Part shown: positions 18,818-31,813 of the stretch, in pieces
How positions within the stretch are numbered: position 1 is the first letter of the stretch
How the letters are laid out: each line of letters opens with the position of its first letter
Assembly: GCA_018241725.1 (NCBI GenBank)
Contig: JAFEDI010000097.1
Location: 46,205-110,204, forward strand
Length of the DNA: 64,000 nucleotides
Direction: 5' to 3'
Source: Pseudomonadota bacterium
Lineage (GTDB): Bacteria; Pseudomonadota; Gammaproteobacteria; Burkholderiales; Rhodocyclaceae
Notes under the pieces: generated by a model
Seen by the model: the letters and a program-made list of their open reading frames with translations, nothing else
What the model was told of the DNA's origin: nothing
The model's database searches: none
Program-made: the position numbers and the translations under genes

Positions 18818-18842
18818 CGGCCTTGGCTGAGCGCCAAGGCCG
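18818..18842 (+). terminator. Stem-loop between pssA and leuA
   Basis: A perfect 9-bp stem CGGCCTTGG / CCAAGGCCG with a seven-base loop lies just after pssA. No T-run follows, so it may be a weak terminator or part of the leuA leader. Confidence 0.4.
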
Positions 18843-18929
18843 GGCAGGTGTGCTTGCCTGTTGTGGTACGGAACGGTACCTGAGCCGTTCGATCAAAACA
18901 TCAATAAAATAATCTTGCAGGAGCCAATC

Positions 18930-20462
18930 ATGAACGACCAGTTGATCATTTTCGACACCACCTTGCGTGACGGGGAGCAGAGCCCGGGGGCTTCGATGAC
19001 GCGGGACGAAAAGCTGCGCATCGCTCGGCAATTGGAACGGATGAAGGTCAATGTGATCGAGGCTGGCTTCGCGGCGGCGTCCAACGGCGACTTCGAGGCT
19101 GTCCACGCAGTGGCGGAGGCGATAAAGGATTCGACCGTCTGTTCGCTGGCCCGCGCCAACGAAAATGACATCCGGCGGGCCGGCGAGGCCATCCGCCCGG
19201 CGGCTTCCGGGCGTATCCACACCTTCATCGCGACCAGTCCGATCCACATGGAGAAAAAGCTGCGCATGAGCCCCGACCAGGTGGTCGAGCAGGCGGTGCG
19301 GGCAATCGGCTGGGCGCGGGAATATACCGGTGACGTCGAGTTTTCCGCCGAGGACGCGGGCCGTTCCGAGATCGATTTCCTGTGCCGCATTTTCGAGGCA
19401 GTCATCAATGCCGGCGCCACGACTATCAATGTGCCGGATACTGTCGGCTACAACGTGCCGGAGCAATTCGCGGAAACGATCCGTACGCTGATCGAGCGTG
19501 TGCCGAATTCCGACAAGGTTGTGTGGTCGGTGCATTGTCATAACGATCTGGGCTTGGCGGTGGCCAATTCGCTGGCTGCGGTACGTGCCGGTGCGCGCCA
19601 GGTTGAGTGCACAGTCAATGGTCTTGGCGAACGGGCCGGTAACGCGTCGCTAGAAGAGATTGTGATGGCGGTGCGCACGCGCAAGGATGTCTTCCAGTGC
19701 GATACGCGCATCGACACGACGCAGATTGTGCCGGCCTCCAAGTTGGTGTCGGGCATCACCGGCTTTCCGGTGCAGCCGAACAAAGCGATTGTTGGTGCGA
19801 ATGCCTTTGCGCATGAGTCCGGCATCCATCAGGATGGGGTGCTCAAGCACCGCGAGACCTACGAGATCATGCGTGCCGAGGATGTGGGCTGGACCACCAA
19901 CAAGCTGGTGATGGGTAAGCACTCAGGGCGCAATGCGTTCCGTTCGAGGCTCATCGAGTTGGGTGTCGAGATCAAGTCTGAAGAGCAACTGAATCACGCC
20001 TTTGCGCGCTTCAAGGAGCTGGCGGACAAGAAGCACGAGATCTTCGACGAGGATCTGCAGGCATTGATGAGCGATGAGAGCTCGGAGCCGCAGGAGCATT
20101 TCCGCCTCGTCGCGTCGTCCTTCCACTCCGAGACCGGCGAGACGCCCAACGCGCGCCTGACTCTGTCCGTCGGTGGTAAGGAGGCCAAGGTCGAGTCCAA
20201 TGGTTCGGGGCCGGTGGATGCGGCGTTCAAGGCCATCGAGGCTGTTGCCGAGAGTGGTGCCCAACTGCTCCTGTACTCGGTGAATGCGATCACCACTGGC
20301 ACCGACGCCCAGGGCGAGGTGACTGTCCGCCTCTCCAAGGAGGATAGGGTTGTCAACGGGCAGGGGGCGGACACTGACATCATCGTCGCGTCCGCCAAGG
20401 CTTATCTCAATGCGCTCAACAAACTGCACTCAAAGCTGGAACGTTTGAATCCCCAGGTCTGA
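18930..20462 (+). CDS. leuA: 2-isopropylmalate synthase
   Basis: A 510-residue LeuA type 1 enzyme. The catalytic TIM barrel begins with [17 protein letters not shown] (metal and substrate site). [17 protein letters not shown] carries the metal-binding histidines, and the C-terminal regulatory LeuA dimer domain starts around residue 390. It commits 2-ketoisovalerate to leucine synthesis using acetyl-CoA. The ATG at 18930 follows a good ribosome-binding site (CAGGAG). It completes the ilvBHC-leuA cluster. Confidence 0.96.
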   Translation: MNDQLIIFDTTLRDGEQSPGASMTRDEKLRIARQLERMKVNVIEAGFAAASNGDFEAVHAVAEAIKDSTVCSLARANENDIRRAGEAIRPAASGRIHTFIATSPIHMEKKLRMSPDQVVEQAVRAIGWAREYTGDVEFSAEDAGRSEIDFLCRIFEAVINAGATTINVPDTVGYNVPEQFAETIRTLIERVPNSDKVVWSVHCHNDLGLAVANSLAAVRAGARQVECTVNGLGERAGNASLEEIVMAVRTRKDVFQCDTRIDTTQIVPASKLVSGITGFPVQPNKAIVGANAFAHESGIHQDGVLKHRETYEIMRAEDVGWTTNKLVMGKHSGRNAFRSRLIELGVEIKSEEQLNHAFARFKELADKKHEIFDEDLQALMSDESSEPQEHFRLVASSFHSETGETPNARLTLSVGGKEAKVESNGSGPVDAAFKAIEAVAESGAQLLLYSVNAITTGTDAQGEVTVRLSKEDRVVNGQGADTDIIVASAKAYLNALNKLHSKLERLNPQV

Positions 20463-20476
20463 GACGTGTCGCAGGC

Positions 20477-22713
<2,237 letters not shown>

Positions 22714-22720
22714 TGTCCTT

Positions 22721-24199
22721 TTAAAGAGGATAAGGGTCAATTTCGTATTGGAACAGTTCGATGGAGGATGTCTGCATGTCGAGGCTCAGTAGCCGCCCTT
22801 GAGCCACATAGAGTCGATTGGTGTCTGATACCAGCATGAAGCGCCGCGCAGAATAAGTTCCGGCGGGGGCCAGTATGGCTTGTTGGCGCCCCAGTGCGGC
22901 AATGGGGGGGAGGACTAGCGCAGGACGCATGGGGCGCGTTTGGGTGCCGCTGCGGAAACCGACTGTTACGGGCTTGGCGGTATTGGCTATGACCTGTAGC
23001 CCAAGTTCAATCTGCTCGGGGGTTTCCGTGCGGATCCAGCGCACAACGCACAGGGTCCAAGGGTCGTCCTCGTTACGGCGGAGCGCCAGTGCCATGCCGG
23101 CTGCGAGTTCCGACGCCGTTCCGGTGACCTGCATGATTGCATAGCCTGTCGGACTCTCGTTGACGACCATCCATTCCGACGTGTGCGGCTCTTGCCGCGC
23201 CGCGCCCGTCTCGCGGAGCATCTTCCAGATTCCCTCTAGGCCAGTGCAGACCCGAACGGCGTACTGGTTCCGGCGCCGGGAGTGTTCCCGGCATGGCGGC
23301 GTGGCCCAGTATTCCCTTACTCTGCGTAACAGGGTCGCGGCTTCTGTCGTGGGAAGCCCCGCGGGAAGTCCGTTGAGATCGGGAGGGCTGGCCTCCAGAG
23401 CTTCTATCCATGCGGTCGCCTTGCGAGCGAGCTCTTCCGCAGAAAAGTAGATTAGCCCCTCGACCGGAGGCGGTGGGCGCCGGTTGTCCGAAATCGGAGG
23501 GGTATCCTGATCCGGATCGATCCAGAACCAGCCTAGGTCATCCTCGCCAGGTGGCGTGTAGCTGATGTTTGTGTCGCCAGCGACAGAACTCAGCAGCGCA
23601 GCCAGCCAGCAAGTCTCGGCACCTGTGAGGCCTTCAGGTTGGGTTGCCGAGAATGTTAGAAGGAACTTGTAGGCAGCCTCCGCGTCGGCGCAGTTGTTGC
23701 CGTTGCCGGTCGTCTGACATCCCAGAAAAAGGGTGTGTGCCCGCAGCCAGAAGCCGTAGGGGGCGCTATTACCAGCCAGGTGGGCAACAGTAAACTGTTC
23801 GCCGAGAATCTCGAGCCCCTTGGCGCAAATGGCCTGTGGCGATTGGTGGATGTTTTTGGCGGTTCGGTGGCGTATGTCGTTCAGACTGTCTTCATACCCC
23901 GTGGCGAGCTTGCCTAAGGCTGATACTAGACGCGTCGCCGAGCGATGGAAGCTGGTGTTCAGAGGTAGGGCGGTCGAGGCTAGCTTCTCCCGGAACATTC
24001 GGCTGATCTGCATGCCTCGCGCCTGCAGTAGGTCCATGCAACGCTGCAATTGCCCCTTGCCGACTTCGGGGCGGGTCAGATCCTCGATGTGGCGTACGAA
24101 GGCCGCCAGCTCAAGCTCTGCGTCCGGAGAAAGCTCGACAGCGAGCCAGTCGAGGACGGGAGCGGTGCGGTCTGAAAGGGGGGAGTCGGCGGCGCTCAT
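22721..24199 (-). CDS. Large protein with C-terminal PilZ-like domain
   Basis: A 492-residue soluble protein. The first 290 residues are mainly helical and unrecognised, with a Pro-rich linker near 240. From about residue 303 a PilZ-like domain can be read: an arginine cluster (SRRRNQYAVRV, 307-317) and NESPTG at 347-352, which fits the N/D-x-S-x-x-G motif of c-di-GMP-binding PilZ domains, then LALRRNEDDPWTLCVVRW and ELGLQVI. c-di-GMP binding is inferred from these motifs. The start at 24199 was preferred to 24250 because MSAADSP begins the acidic N-terminal region and has a nearby AGG. Confidence 0.75.
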   Translation of the reverse strand: MSAADSPLSDRTAPVLDWLAVELSPDAELELAAFVRHIEDLTRPEVGKGQLQRCMDLLQARGMQISRMFREKLASTALPLNTSFHRSATRLVSALGKLATGYEDSLNDIRHRTAKNIHQSPQAICAKGLEILGEQFTVAHLAGNSAPYGFWLRAHTLFLGCQTTGNGNNCADAEAAYKFLLTFSATQPEGLTGAETCWLAALLSSVAGDTNISYTPPGEDDLGWFWIDPDQDTPPISDNRRPPPPVEGLIYFSAEELARKATAWIEALEASPPDLNGLPAGLPTTEAATLLRRVREYWATPPCREHSRRRNQYAVRVCTGLEGIWKMLRETGAARQEPHTSEWMVVNESPTGYAIMQVTGTASELAAGMALALRRNEDDPWTLCVVRWIRTETPEQIELGLQVIANTAKPVTVGFRSGTQTRPMRPALVLPPIAALGRQQAILAPAGTYSARRFMLVSDTNRLYVAQGRLLSLDMQTSSIELFQYEIDPYPL

Positions 24200-24412
24200 T
24201 GCCTGTTGTGTGTTTTGGCCAAGTGCATATTGTAAATAACTTCCCTGCAAACAGGTGCTGATATGGTCTCGCGCCAGCCTGATAGGGCTGCATGAGGGAT
24301 TCGGCGGATACTCCTGGGGCAGGGTCGGAATTTAGTCGCCTGTTTTCTTGCGGTTTCCTTCACTGTGATTTAACATCTAACGTTTTTCCATTCCATCGGA
24401 TCAAGCACAGTC

Positions 24413-24664
24413 ATGGTTGTCATTCGTCTCGCCCGTAGCGGCTCCAAGAAGCGTCCTTTCTACAACATCGTTGCCGCCGATTCCCGCAATCGTCGCGATG
24501 GCCGTTTCATCGAGCGCATCGGCTACTACAACCCGGTTGCTTCCGGCAGTGCCGTCGGTCTCGTCGTGAACGCCGAGCGTCTGGCTCACTGGCAAGGTAA
24601 CGGCGCTCAGCTGTCCGAGACCGTCTCCCGTCTGGTCAAGCAAGCCTCCAAGGTTGCAGCCTGA
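24413..24664 (+). CDS. rpsP: 30S ribosomal protein S16
   Basis: An 83-residue protein with the complete S16 signature: [19 protein letters not shown] at the start and [13 protein letters not shown] in the middle. It is a small-subunit assembly protein. It leads the rpsP-rimM-trmD-rplS operon, an order conserved across bacteria. Confidence 0.98.
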   Translation: MVVIRLARSGSKKRPFYNIVAADSRNRRDGRFIERIGYYNPVASGSAVGLVVNAERLAHWQGNGAQLSETVSRLVKQASKVAA

Positions 24665-24704
24665 GTTGGCTGAGCAGCATCCTGGTCTTCCGGCTGCCGT
24701 GCAG

Positions 24705-25211
24705 ATGATCGTGCTGGGGCGGATCATCGCCCCGTTTGGCGTGGGAGGCTGGGTAAAGGTTCATCCTTTCGGGGATGATCCTTTGTCATGGAAAAAAATG
24801 CCGCAATGGTGGATCGGTTCCGATCCCGAAGGCGACAACTGGACCCCGTACACGCTGAAGGGCTGCAAGGCCCACGGCAAGGCGGGCGGTCTGGTGGCCG
24901 CTTTTGGAGAGGTCCCGGACCGCGATTCGGCTGAGGCCATTGACGGTTTGTATATCGCCGTACCGCGGGAAGCGTTGCCGAAGCCTGACAAAGATGAATA
25001 CTACTGGGCTGATTTGATTGGCCTGGAAGTATTCAACGCCTCTGAAGTGTGCCTGGGTATCGTGAAGGGGCTGCTGTCTACCGGAGCTCATGATGTGCTT
25101 CAGGTGCAGGATGGCGATCTTGAACGGCTGATCCCCTTCGTCGCCAGTTACGTGACTGAAGTGGATGCGGAAGGGCGCCGTATCCGAGTTGATTGGGAGG
25201 CGGACTGGTGA
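24705..25211 (+). CDS. rimM: Ribosome maturation factor RimM
   Basis: About 168 residues. The N-terminal RimM domain starts [20 protein letters not shown] and the C-terminal PRC-barrel begins at [14 protein letters not shown]. RimM helps 30S head assembly, in keeping with its place after rpsP. The start is uncertain: the ATG at 24705 suits family N-termini, but in-frame TTG codons at 24654 and 24666 and a GTG at 24699 are alternatives. The stop overlaps the trmD start by one base. Confidence 0.93.
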   Translation: MIVLGRIIAPFGVGGWVKVHPFGDDPLSWKKMPQWWIGSDPEGDNWTPYTLKGCKAHGKAGGLVAAFGEVPDRDSAEAIDGLYIAVPREALPKPDKDEYYWADLIGLEVFNASEVCLGIVKGLLSTGAHDVLQVQDGDLERLIPFVASYVTEVDAEGRRIRVDWEADW

Positions 25212-25990
25212 TGGTGTTCGGCGGCCGCAAGGCCTACGACGTCGTAAGCCTGTTTCCTCAGATGTTTTCCGCGTTGTCGGAGTTCGGCATTACAGGGCGT
25301 GCGCGGGAGCGCGGGCTTTACGAGCTGAATTGCTGGAATCCACGGGATTTCGCCGACGATCGCTACCGTACCGTGGACGACCGCCCCTACGGCGGTGGGC
25401 CCGGGATGGTGATGCTGCCGGGGCCTCTGGAGAAATCCATCAGGGCTGCTCAGGCGCGTCAGGTGGAGAGTGCGGGCGTCGCGGGGCGGGTGATCTACCT
25501 GTCTCCGCAGGGACGTCCGCTGGATCACCAGCGTGTGTTGGAGCTGGTTGCCGAACCCGCGCTCGTGCTGCTCTGTGGTCGCTACGAAGGGGTCGATCAG
25601 CGTTTGATCGATCGTTGCGTGGATGAAGAGATTTCGCTGGGTGACTTTGTCCTTTCGGGGGGGGAGTTACCGGCGATGGTTTTGCTCGATTCGATGATCA
25701 GGCAATTGCCGGGGGCATTGAACGATCAAGACTCCGCCATCGAGGATTCCTTCGTCGATGGTTTGCTTGATTGCCCGCACTACACGCGGCCGGTTGAATA
25801 TGAGGGGGTGTCCGTGCCCGGGGTCCTCATGTCCGGCAACCATGCCGAGATCCGGCGCTGGCGCTTGCAGCAGTCATTGGGGCGTACGGAGTTGCGCCGA
25901 CCGGATTTGCTGAGCGATCGCAAGTTAAGCAAGGAAGAGATTCGTTTGCTGGATGCATTCCGGCAGGCTGAAGGGAAGCTGGAGGGTTGA
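25211..25990 (+). CDS. trmD: tRNA (guanine37-N1)-methyltransferase
   Basis: A 259-residue SPOUT methyltransferase. [20 protein letters not shown] at the N-terminus, the [12 protein letters not shown] loop, and [12 protein letters not shown] with [18 protein letters not shown] form the knotted SAM site. It methylates G37 next to the anticodon and prevents frameshifting. The ATG at 25211 overlaps the rimM stop by one base (TGATG), indicating coupled translation. Confidence 0.97.
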   Translation: MVFGGRKAYDVVSLFPQMFSALSEFGITGRARERGLYELNCWNPRDFADDRYRTVDDRPYGGGPGMVMLPGPLEKSIRAAQARQVESAGVAGRVIYLSPQGRPLDHQRVLELVAEPALVLLCGRYEGVDQRLIDRCVDEEISLGDFVLSGGELPAMVLLDSMIRQLPGALNDQDSAIEDSFVDGLLDCPHYTRPVEYEGVSVPGVLMSGNHAEIRRWRLQQSLGRTELRRPDLLSDRKLSKEEIRLLDAFRQAEGKLEG

Positions 25991-26078
25991 TTTCCGGCTT
26001 CCATAACAAAGCCGTGTATCAGGTGGCGACCTGCTCTGCACGAAAGGCCACTGGCCCATATTTTTTCAGGAGTTACGC

Positions 26079-26474
26079 ATGAACCTCATTCAGCAGCTCG
26101 AACAGGAAGAAATCACCCGCCTGACCCAAGGCAAGACGATTCCGGAATTCGCTCCCGGCGACACCGTTATCGTGCAGGTCAAGGTTAAGGAAGGTAACCG
26201 TGAGCGTCTGCAGGCTTACGAAGGCGTCGTGATCGCCAAGCGCAATCGCGGCCTCAACTCCGCCTTCATCGTTCGCAAGATCTCTTCCGGCGAAGGCGTG
26301 GAGCGTACGTTCCAGACCTACTCCCCGCTGGTTGCCAGCATCGAAGTGAAGCGTCGTGGTGATGTGCGTCGCGCCAAGCTGTACTACCTGCGCAGCCGCT
26401 CCGGCAAGTCTGCCCGTATCAAGGAAAAGCTGGACTACAAGTCCTTCGCTGCCAAGGCTGCCGCCAAGGCCTAA
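26079..26474 (+). CDS. rplS: 50S ribosomal protein L19
   Basis: A 131-residue protein with the L19 signature ([20 protein letters not shown]-like start and [19 protein letters not shown] at the end of the core). It lies at the intersubunit bridge. It is the last gene of the operon and is followed by a strong terminator. Confidence 0.97.
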   Translation: MNLIQQLEQEEITRLTQGKTIPEFAPGDTVIVQVKVKEGNRERLQAYEGVVIAKRNRGLNSAFIVRKISSGEGVERTFQTYSPLVASIEVKRRGDVRRAKLYYLRSRSGKSARIKEKLDYKSFAAKAAAKA

Positions 26475-26486
26475 GTTCCCGCGGTA

Positions 26487-26520
26487 CAAAAAAACGGAAC
26501 CCTTGGGTTCCGTTTTTTTT
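26487..26520 (+). terminator. Intrinsic terminator of the rpsP-rimM-trmD-rplS operon
   Basis: A perfect 9-bp inverted repeat ACGGAACCC / GGGTTCCGT is preceded by seven A and followed by eight T, so it could also work for the opposing folE2 transcript. Confidence 0.92.
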
Positions 26521-26566
26521 GCCTTTGCTGTCGCTTGTGGGCGTGTATCTGCTGCGAGCCTTTCGT

Positions 26567-27376
26567 TCAGGCGCGCTTGTTCCGTTCGATCAGTGCGTAG
26601 GCCGAATGGTTGTGGATCGACTCGAAGTTCTCGGATTCGACGATGTAGGCGTCGATGCGGCCTTCCCTGTTGAGGGCGCCGGCAACGTCCCGCACCATGT
26701 CCTCGACGAACTTGGGGTTGTCGTAGGCGCGTTCGGTGACGAACTTTTCGTCGGGGCGCTTGAGCAGCCCGTAGAGTTCGCAGGAAGCCTGCTCTTCGAC
26801 GAGCTGGACCAGTTCCTCGATCCACAGGTGGTTGTTGGTGGTGGCGGTCACTGTGACGTGGGAGCGCTGGTTGTGGGCGCCATACTCGGAAATCTTCTTG
26901 GAGCAGGGGCACAGGCTAGTCACGGGGACAACAACCTTCATCGTGAACTCGTAATTACCCCCTTCACTGATTTCTCCGATGAACGTGACTTCATAGTCCA
27001 TCAGGCTTTGCACGCCCGAGACGGGGGCGGCCTTGTTGACGAAATAGGGGAAGGTCATTTCCACGTGGCCAGTTTCGGCCTCGAGCTTCCGGACCATCTC
27101 GCGCAGCATCGGCTCGAAGGATTCGACGGAGATTTCCCTTTCGTGGCTGTTGAGGATCTCCACGAAGCGGGACATGTGCGTCCCCTTGAAATTGTGGGGC
27201 AGGCCCACGTACATGTTGAACATCGCGATGGTGTGCTGGATGCCGCCGCTCTTCTTGTCCTGAACCTTGATGGGGTGGCGGATCGCCTTGATGCCAACCT
27301 TGTTGATGGCCAGTTGGCGTGAGTCGGCGGAATTTTGTACGTCGGGGATGGGGGTTGGGGCTTCGCGGGTGATCAT
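26567..27376 (-). CDS. folE2: GTP cyclohydrolase FolE2 (type IB)
   Basis: A 269-residue enzyme of the FolE2/GCYH-IB family, which opens the GTP ring for folate (and queuosine) synthesis and uses metals other than zinc. Family segments seen are [37 protein letters not shown] and [24 protein letters not shown] (metal-site cysteine). The start at 27376 gives the usual N-terminus; the longer frame is intergenic. Having FolE2 fits with the queuosine genes tgt and queA elsewhere in the window. Confidence 0.95.
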   Translation of the reverse strand: MITREAPTPIPDVQNSADSRQLAINKVGIKAIRHPIKVQDKKSGGIQHTIAMFNMYVGLPHNFKGTHMSRFVEILNSHEREISVESFEPMLREMVRKLEAETGHVEMTFPYFVNKAAPVSGVQSLMDYEVTFIGEISEGGNYEFTMKVVVPVTSLCPCSKKISEYGAHNQRSHVTVTATTNNHLWIEELVQLVEEQASCELYGLLKRPDEKFVTERAYDNPKFVEDMVRDVAGALNREGRIDAYIVESENFESIHNHSAYALIERNKRA

Positions 27377-27459
27377 GACTGTTCTCGGTAAGTCTCGTTG
27401 GGGAATGGGGGTCTGGCGCCCCTCAATGGATTTGATCCTATCATTCCCGACAAATGCGC

Positions 27460-29349
27460 TCAACTATTCGGCAGGCCGCTGTCTTTTATGCTCTTGAGGA
27501 TGCCTGCGGCGTCCAGGCCGACCTCGGCCATGAGCTGCAGCTGGTCGCCGTGGTCAATGAAGCGGTCCGGGAGGCCCAGTTGTAGCACCTGGATGGCTTT
27601 GCCTGCCTCTTTCAGGACACGGATCACTTCCGATCCGGCGCCGCCGATGGTGGCGTTTTCCTCAAGCGTGACAAGGATGTCGTGGCTGTCGGCCAACTTG
27701 AGGATCAGTTCGCGGTCGATGGGCTTTACGAAGCGCATGTTGGCCACGGTGGCGTCGAGAGTGTCGGCGACCTGCAGCGCGGTGCCGAGCAGGCTACCGA
27801 AGGCAAGCAGGGCGTAGCGGGTGCCGCTTCGACGGATCTCGCCCTTGCCGATGGGGAGGGCGTGCATGAGCTTGGTCGGCTGGATTCCCAGGCCGCTGCC
27901 GCGTGGGTAGCGGACGGCGGTTGGGCCGTCGTGCTGGTAGGCGGTATAAAGCATTTGCCGGCATTCGTTTTCGTCTGCCGGACAGAAGATGGTCAGGTTG
28001 GGGATGCAGGCGAGGTAGGAAATATCGAATGCGCCGTGGTGGGTTGCGCCGTCGGCACCGACCAGTCCGGCACGGTCGATAGCCAGCATGACCGGCAGGT
28101 TCTGCAGGGCGATGTCGTGGATCAGCTGATCGTAGGCACGCTGCAGGAAGGTCGAGTAGATGGCTACTACGGGCTTGAAGCCCTCGCAGGCCAGGCCTGC
28201 CCCGAAAGTCAGGGCGTGTTGCTCGGCGATCCCGACGTCGTAATAACGATCCGGGTATTCATTGGCGAAACGCACCATGCCTGACCCTTCGCGCATGGCG
28301 GGGGTGATTGCCACGAGGCGCTTGTCGATGGCTGCCATATCGCAGAGCCAGTCGCCGAAAACCTGTGTGTAAGTGAGTTTGCCGCTGCTCTTCCCCGTTG
28401 TGATGCCGGCGGCGTGGTCGAACTTGGAGACGCCGTGGTAGAGGATCGGGTCGGCTTCGGCAAGCTTGTATCCTTGCCCTTTGCGGGTGATGACGTGGAG
28501 GAATTGGGGTCCCTTGAGGGTGCGCAGGTTTTGCAGCGTCGGCAGCAGGGCTTCGAGGTCGTGGCCATCGATGGGGCCGATGTAATTGAAGCCGAACTCT
28601 TCGAACATCGTGCCGGGCATCACCATGCCCTTCACGTGTTCTTCTGTACGTTTTGCGAACTCGAAAACCGGCGGCGGCAGGTTTTCGAGGAATCGTTTGC
28701 CAATGGTTCGCGCGCCGTTGTAAAGGCGGCCCGAGAGCAGGCGGGACAAGTGCTTGTTGAGCGCGCCGACAGGCGGCGAAATTGACATCTCGTTGTCGTT
28801 GAGGATGACCAGCAGATTGGTGTCACTGATGTCGCCGGCGTTGTTCAGCGCTTCGAAAGCCATGCCGGCCGACATCGCGCCGTCGCCGATGACTGCAATG
28901 GCGCGTCGGTCTTCGCCGCGCAGGCGGGCTGCTTCGGCCATCCCAAGGGCTGCGGAGATCGAAGTTGACGAATGGGCAGTGCCGAAGGTGTCGTATGGAC
29001 TTTCGCAGCGGCGCGGAAAGCCCGAGATGCCCTGATATTGGCGCAGACCTGCCATGGCTTCGCGACGCCCCGTCAGAACCTTGTGGGCGTAGGTTTGGTG
29101 GCCGACGTCCCAGACGATGCGATCGTCGGGCGTGTTGAACACGTAGTGCAGCGCGACGGTCAGCTCGACGGTGCCAAGATTCGACGATAGGTGGCCGCCG
29201 GTGCGAGAGACCGAGTCGATCAGAAAGTTGCGCAGCTCGTCGGCCAGCTTGGGGAGCTCACCGGGGTCGAGCTGGCGCAGGTCCGCGGGAGAAGTGATGC
29301 TGTCCAACAGGCTGGCGCGAGGTTTGGCGGGCTGCGTTGTGAGGGGCAT
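27460..29349 (-). CDS. dxs: 1-deoxy-D-xylulose-5-phosphate synthase
   Basis: A 629-residue transketolase-like enzyme. The thiamine diphosphate motif [19 protein letters not shown] is in the N-terminal domain, and [18 protein letters not shown] and [10 protein letters not shown] are in the pyrimidine domain. It makes DXP from pyruvate and glyceraldehyde 3-phosphate, the first MEP pathway step. It follows ispA and xseB on the same strand, the common xseB-ispA-dxs order. Confidence 0.97.
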   Translation of the reverse strand: MPLTTQPAKPRASLLDSITSPADLRQLDPGELPKLADELRNFLIDSVSRTGGHLSSNLGTVELTVALHYVFNTPDDRIVWDVGHQTYAHKVLTGRREAMAGLRQYQGISGFPRRCESPYDTFGTAHSSTSISAALGMAEAARLRGEDRRAIAVIGDGAMSAGMAFEALNNAGDISDTNLLVILNDNEMSISPPVGALNKHLSRLLSGRLYNGARTIGKRFLENLPPPVFEFAKRTEEHVKGMVMPGTMFEEFGFNYIGPIDGHDLEALLPTLQNLRTLKGPQFLHVITRKGQGYKLAEADPILYHGVSKFDHAAGITTGKSSGKLTYTQVFGDWLCDMAAIDKRLVAITPAMREGSGMVRFANEYPDRYYDVGIAEQHALTFGAGLACEGFKPVVAIYSTFLQRAYDQLIHDIALQNLPVMLAIDRAGLVGADGATHHGAFDISYLACIPNLTIFCPADENECRQMLYTAYQHDGPTAVRYPRGSGLGIQPTKLMHALPIGKGEIRRSGTRYALLAFGSLLGTALQVADTLDATVANMRFVKPIDRELILKLADSHDILVTLEENATIGGAGSEVIRVLKEAGKAIQVLQLGLPDRFIDHGDQLQLMAEVGLDAAGILKSIKDSGLPNS

Positions 29350-29400
29350 TCCGGGATACCGGGTCGTTAATGGGTGTTCTTTGCTGTCGATCTGCTGGCC

Positions 29401-30300
29401 TTAGAACTGGCGACGGACGATGAAGCGCGTCAGTTCCGACAGGCGCTGGGCGTCGGTGCCGAAGGCGGCGAGGCGGTCCAGGGCGCTCTGGCACATTTCT
29501 TCGGCCAGTTCGCGGGCGCGGCTGACGCCGAGCAGGCTGACGTAGGTGGGTTTGTCGTTGGCGGCATCCTTGCCGGCTGTTTTGCCGAGGGTGGCGGTGT
29601 CCGCTTCGGCGTCGAGGATGTCGTCCACGATCTGGAAGAGGAGCCCGATTATCTTGCCGACATGGTCGAGCGTGGCCATGGCTTCTTTCCCCAGTAGGCG
29701 GCCGCATTGGGCACCAAGGGCAATCGATGCGCGGATGAGGGCGCCGGTCTTGTGAATGTGCATGAACTCCAGTTCGGCTAGGCTTAGCTCCATTCCGACG
29801 GATGCCAGGTCGATGGCCTGGCCGCCCGCCATTCCCCGGGAGCCGGAGGCGACGGCGAGCTGGCGAATCATGCCGATCTGTTGGCTCGGGTCATCGCAAA
29901 TGGCGGCATCTGCAATGTGCTGAAAAGCCAGCGTCTGCAGCGCATCGCCGACCAATAGGGCTGTGGCCTCGTCGTATTCCACATGGACGGTCGGTTTGCC
30001 GCGGCGCAATGCGTCGTCGTCCATGCAGGGCATGTCGTCATGTACCAGCGAGTACGCATGGATCAGTTCCAGCGCACAGGCCACCCTGTCGAGGCGGCCC
30101 GTATCTGCCTGCGCGAGTTGGCCGGCTGCGTGGACGAGCAACGGACGAACGCGCTTACCGCCACCAAGGACAGCATAGCGCATTGCCTGATGCAGGCGCT
30201 CGGGGGCGATGTCGGCTGCTGGCAGTGCGTGATCGAGGGCGATCTCGGTCCGCTGCTGGATGTCGCCCATCCACTGGCTGAAATTGCGGGTGCTGCTCAT
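29401..30300 (-). CDS. ispA: Polyprenyl (farnesyl diphosphate) synthase
   Basis: A 299-residue all-helical prenyl transferase. The first aspartate-rich motif is in LVHDDMPCMDDDALRRGKPT (DDxxxxD, the bacterial FPP synthase form). The second is QIVDDILDAEADT. It chains IPP onto DMAPP/GPP to make farnesyl diphosphate. The start codon overlaps the xseB stop (ATGA), and dxs follows 51 bases downstream. Confidence 0.95.
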   Translation of the reverse strand: MSSTRNFSQWMGDIQQRTEIALDHALPAADIAPERLHQAMRYAVLGGGKRVRPLLVHAAGQLAQADTGRLDRVACALELIHAYSLVHDDMPCMDDDALRRGKPTVHVEYDEATALLVGDALQTLAFQHIADAAICDDPSQQIGMIRQLAVASGSRGMAGGQAIDLASVGMELSLAELEFMHIHKTGALIRASIALGAQCGRLLGKEAMATLDHVGKIIGLLFQIVDDILDAEADTATLGKTAGKDAANDKPTYVSLLGVSRARELAEEMCQSALDRLAAFGTDAQRLSELTRFIVRRQF

Positions 30301-30530
30301 GACTGGGGCTGCTCCGGGTTGGTTGCACCGTTTTCCACGGTGCGAATGCTCTGCTCCGCCCTGTTCAATACGTCCTGGCAGTGCCGGAGGAGGGCTGTGC
30401 CGCGCTCGTAGGCTGCGAGTGATTGCTCGAGGGAGAGCGCCCCGTTTTCCATTTCCTGAACAATGGATTCGAGTTCGGAAATGGTCGATTCGAAACTGTT
30501 GGGCGTCTTGGCGGAGGCAGATTTGACCAT
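30297..30530 (-). CDS. xseB: Exodeoxyribonuclease VII small subunit
   Basis: A 77-residue protein with the XseB core NSFESTISELESIVQEMENG followed by LSLEQSLAAYERGTALLRHC. It forms with XseA (not in this window) an exonuclease that degrades single-stranded DNA. The start at 30530 is chosen by family length. It is the first gene of the xseB-ispA-dxs unit and is divergent from the Rieske oxygenase gene. Confidence 0.94.
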   Translation of the reverse strand: MVKSASAKTPNSFESTISELESIVQEMENGALSLEQSLAAYERGTALLRHCQDVLNRAEQSIRTVENGATNPEQPQS

Positions 30531-30656
30531 GGGCGGCCGGCTAGGCAGGAGCAAACCGTAAAAATAGCCTATGGCCGGGCTACAGGTCAAACGCGTAATA
30601 CTATATAATATCGTGCTTTACGTTTCGGGCTTTCGCTTTGAATCAGGGGGTTCGGG

Positions 30657-31760
30657 ATGTCTGACATCGCTTCTCAGGCACAGCTTTCTCCGGCGGTTTC
30701 CCAATTGCCGGTCTCGTGGTATTTCGACGAAAAGGTCTTCGAGTTGGAGAAGCGTCTCCTCTTCGATGCTGGGCCCGGCTATGTCGGCCACGAGTTGATG
30801 GTGCCGGAAGTCAATCAATACCGGTCGCTTGAATGGCTCGACCATTCGAGCCTGCTAATCAATCGGGAAGACGGCTTTTACCAGATGTCCAACGTCTGCC
30901 GTCATCGTCAGGCGATCATGTTGCAGGGCTCCGGTGTCGCCGACAGAAATATTGTTTGCCCGATCCATCGCTGGACCTACAATCCGGAAGGTCTGCTGAT
31001 TGGTGCGCCGCACTTTCCTGAAAACCCTTGCCTCAACCTGCAGCGCCAGAAGCTCGATAACTGGCATGGATTGCTGTTCAAGGGGCCGCGTGCGGCGTCG
31101 GCGGATCTCGCCGGCATGCAGGTAGCCAGTGAACTCGACTTTGCCGGCTACAAGCTCGACAAAGTCGAGATTCACGAGTGCAACTACAACTGGAAGACTT
31201 TCATCGAGGTTTACCTCGAGGATTATCACGTCGAGCCCTATCACCCAGGGCTCGGCCAGTTCGTGACCTGCGACGATCTTACCTGGCAGTTCGGTGAATG
31301 GTATTCCGTACAGCGTGTCGGTATCACGTCGTTGAAGAAGCCCGGTTCGCCCACGTATAAGCGCTGGCATGAGGCTGTGCTCAACTACCATGGCGGCGAA
31401 ATGCCCAAGCACGGTGCGATCTGGTTGACCTATTTCCCCAACATTATGGTTGAGTGGTATCCCCATGTGCTGGTGGTGAGCACGTTGATTCCGACAGATG
31501 TGAACAAGACCACCAATGTGGTCGAATTCTACTATCCGGAAGAGATCCTCGAATTTGAACGCGATTTCGTTGAGGCCGAGCAGGCTGCCTACATGGAAAC
31601 TGCCATCGAGGACGACGATATCGGCGAGCGCATGGACCGCGGCCGCCTTGCGCTGCTGAAAGCGGGGCGTAGCGAGGTGGGCCCCTATCAGTCGCCTTAT
31701 GAGGACGGGATGCAGCACTTCCACGAGTTCTACCGGCGGATCATGCAGCCGCACCTTTGA
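30657..31760 (+). CDS. Rieske-type ring-hydroxylating oxygenase, alpha-subunit-like
   Basis: A 367-residue protein. The Rieske [2Fe-2S] site is C81-x-H83 and C101-x2-H104 (NVCRHRQ and CPIHRW). The catalytic domain has the mononuclear iron region WKTFIEVYLEDYHVEPYHPG with His191 and His196. This is the complete layout of an oxygenase alpha subunit. No beta subunit, ferredoxin or reductase lies next to it, so electrons must come from elsewhere and the substrate is unknown. It sits between isoprenoid genes (ispA-dxs on one side, ispH on the other), which may be chance. Confidence 0.88.
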   Translation: MSDIASQAQLSPAVSQLPVSWYFDEKVFELEKRLLFDAGPGYVGHELMVPEVNQYRSLEWLDHSSLLINREDGFYQMSNVCRHRQAIMLQGSGVADRNIVCPIHRWTYNPEGLLIGAPHFPENPCLNLQRQKLDNWHGLLFKGPRAASADLAGMQVASELDFAGYKLDKVEIHECNYNWKTFIEVYLEDYHVEPYHPGLGQFVTCDDLTWQFGEWYSVQRVGITSLKKPGSPTYKRWHEAVLNYHGGEMPKHGAIWLTYFPNIMVEWYPHVLVVSTLIPTDVNKTTNVVEFYYPEEILEFERDFVEAEQAAYMETAIEDDDIGERMDRGRLALLKAGRSEVGPYQSPYEDGMQHFHEFYRRIMQPHL

Positions 31761-31813
31761 GCCGAGTTGGCGGCTGCGGAGTGTTGATGTGCGCCGTAGC
31801 TCTTCCGGTACTC

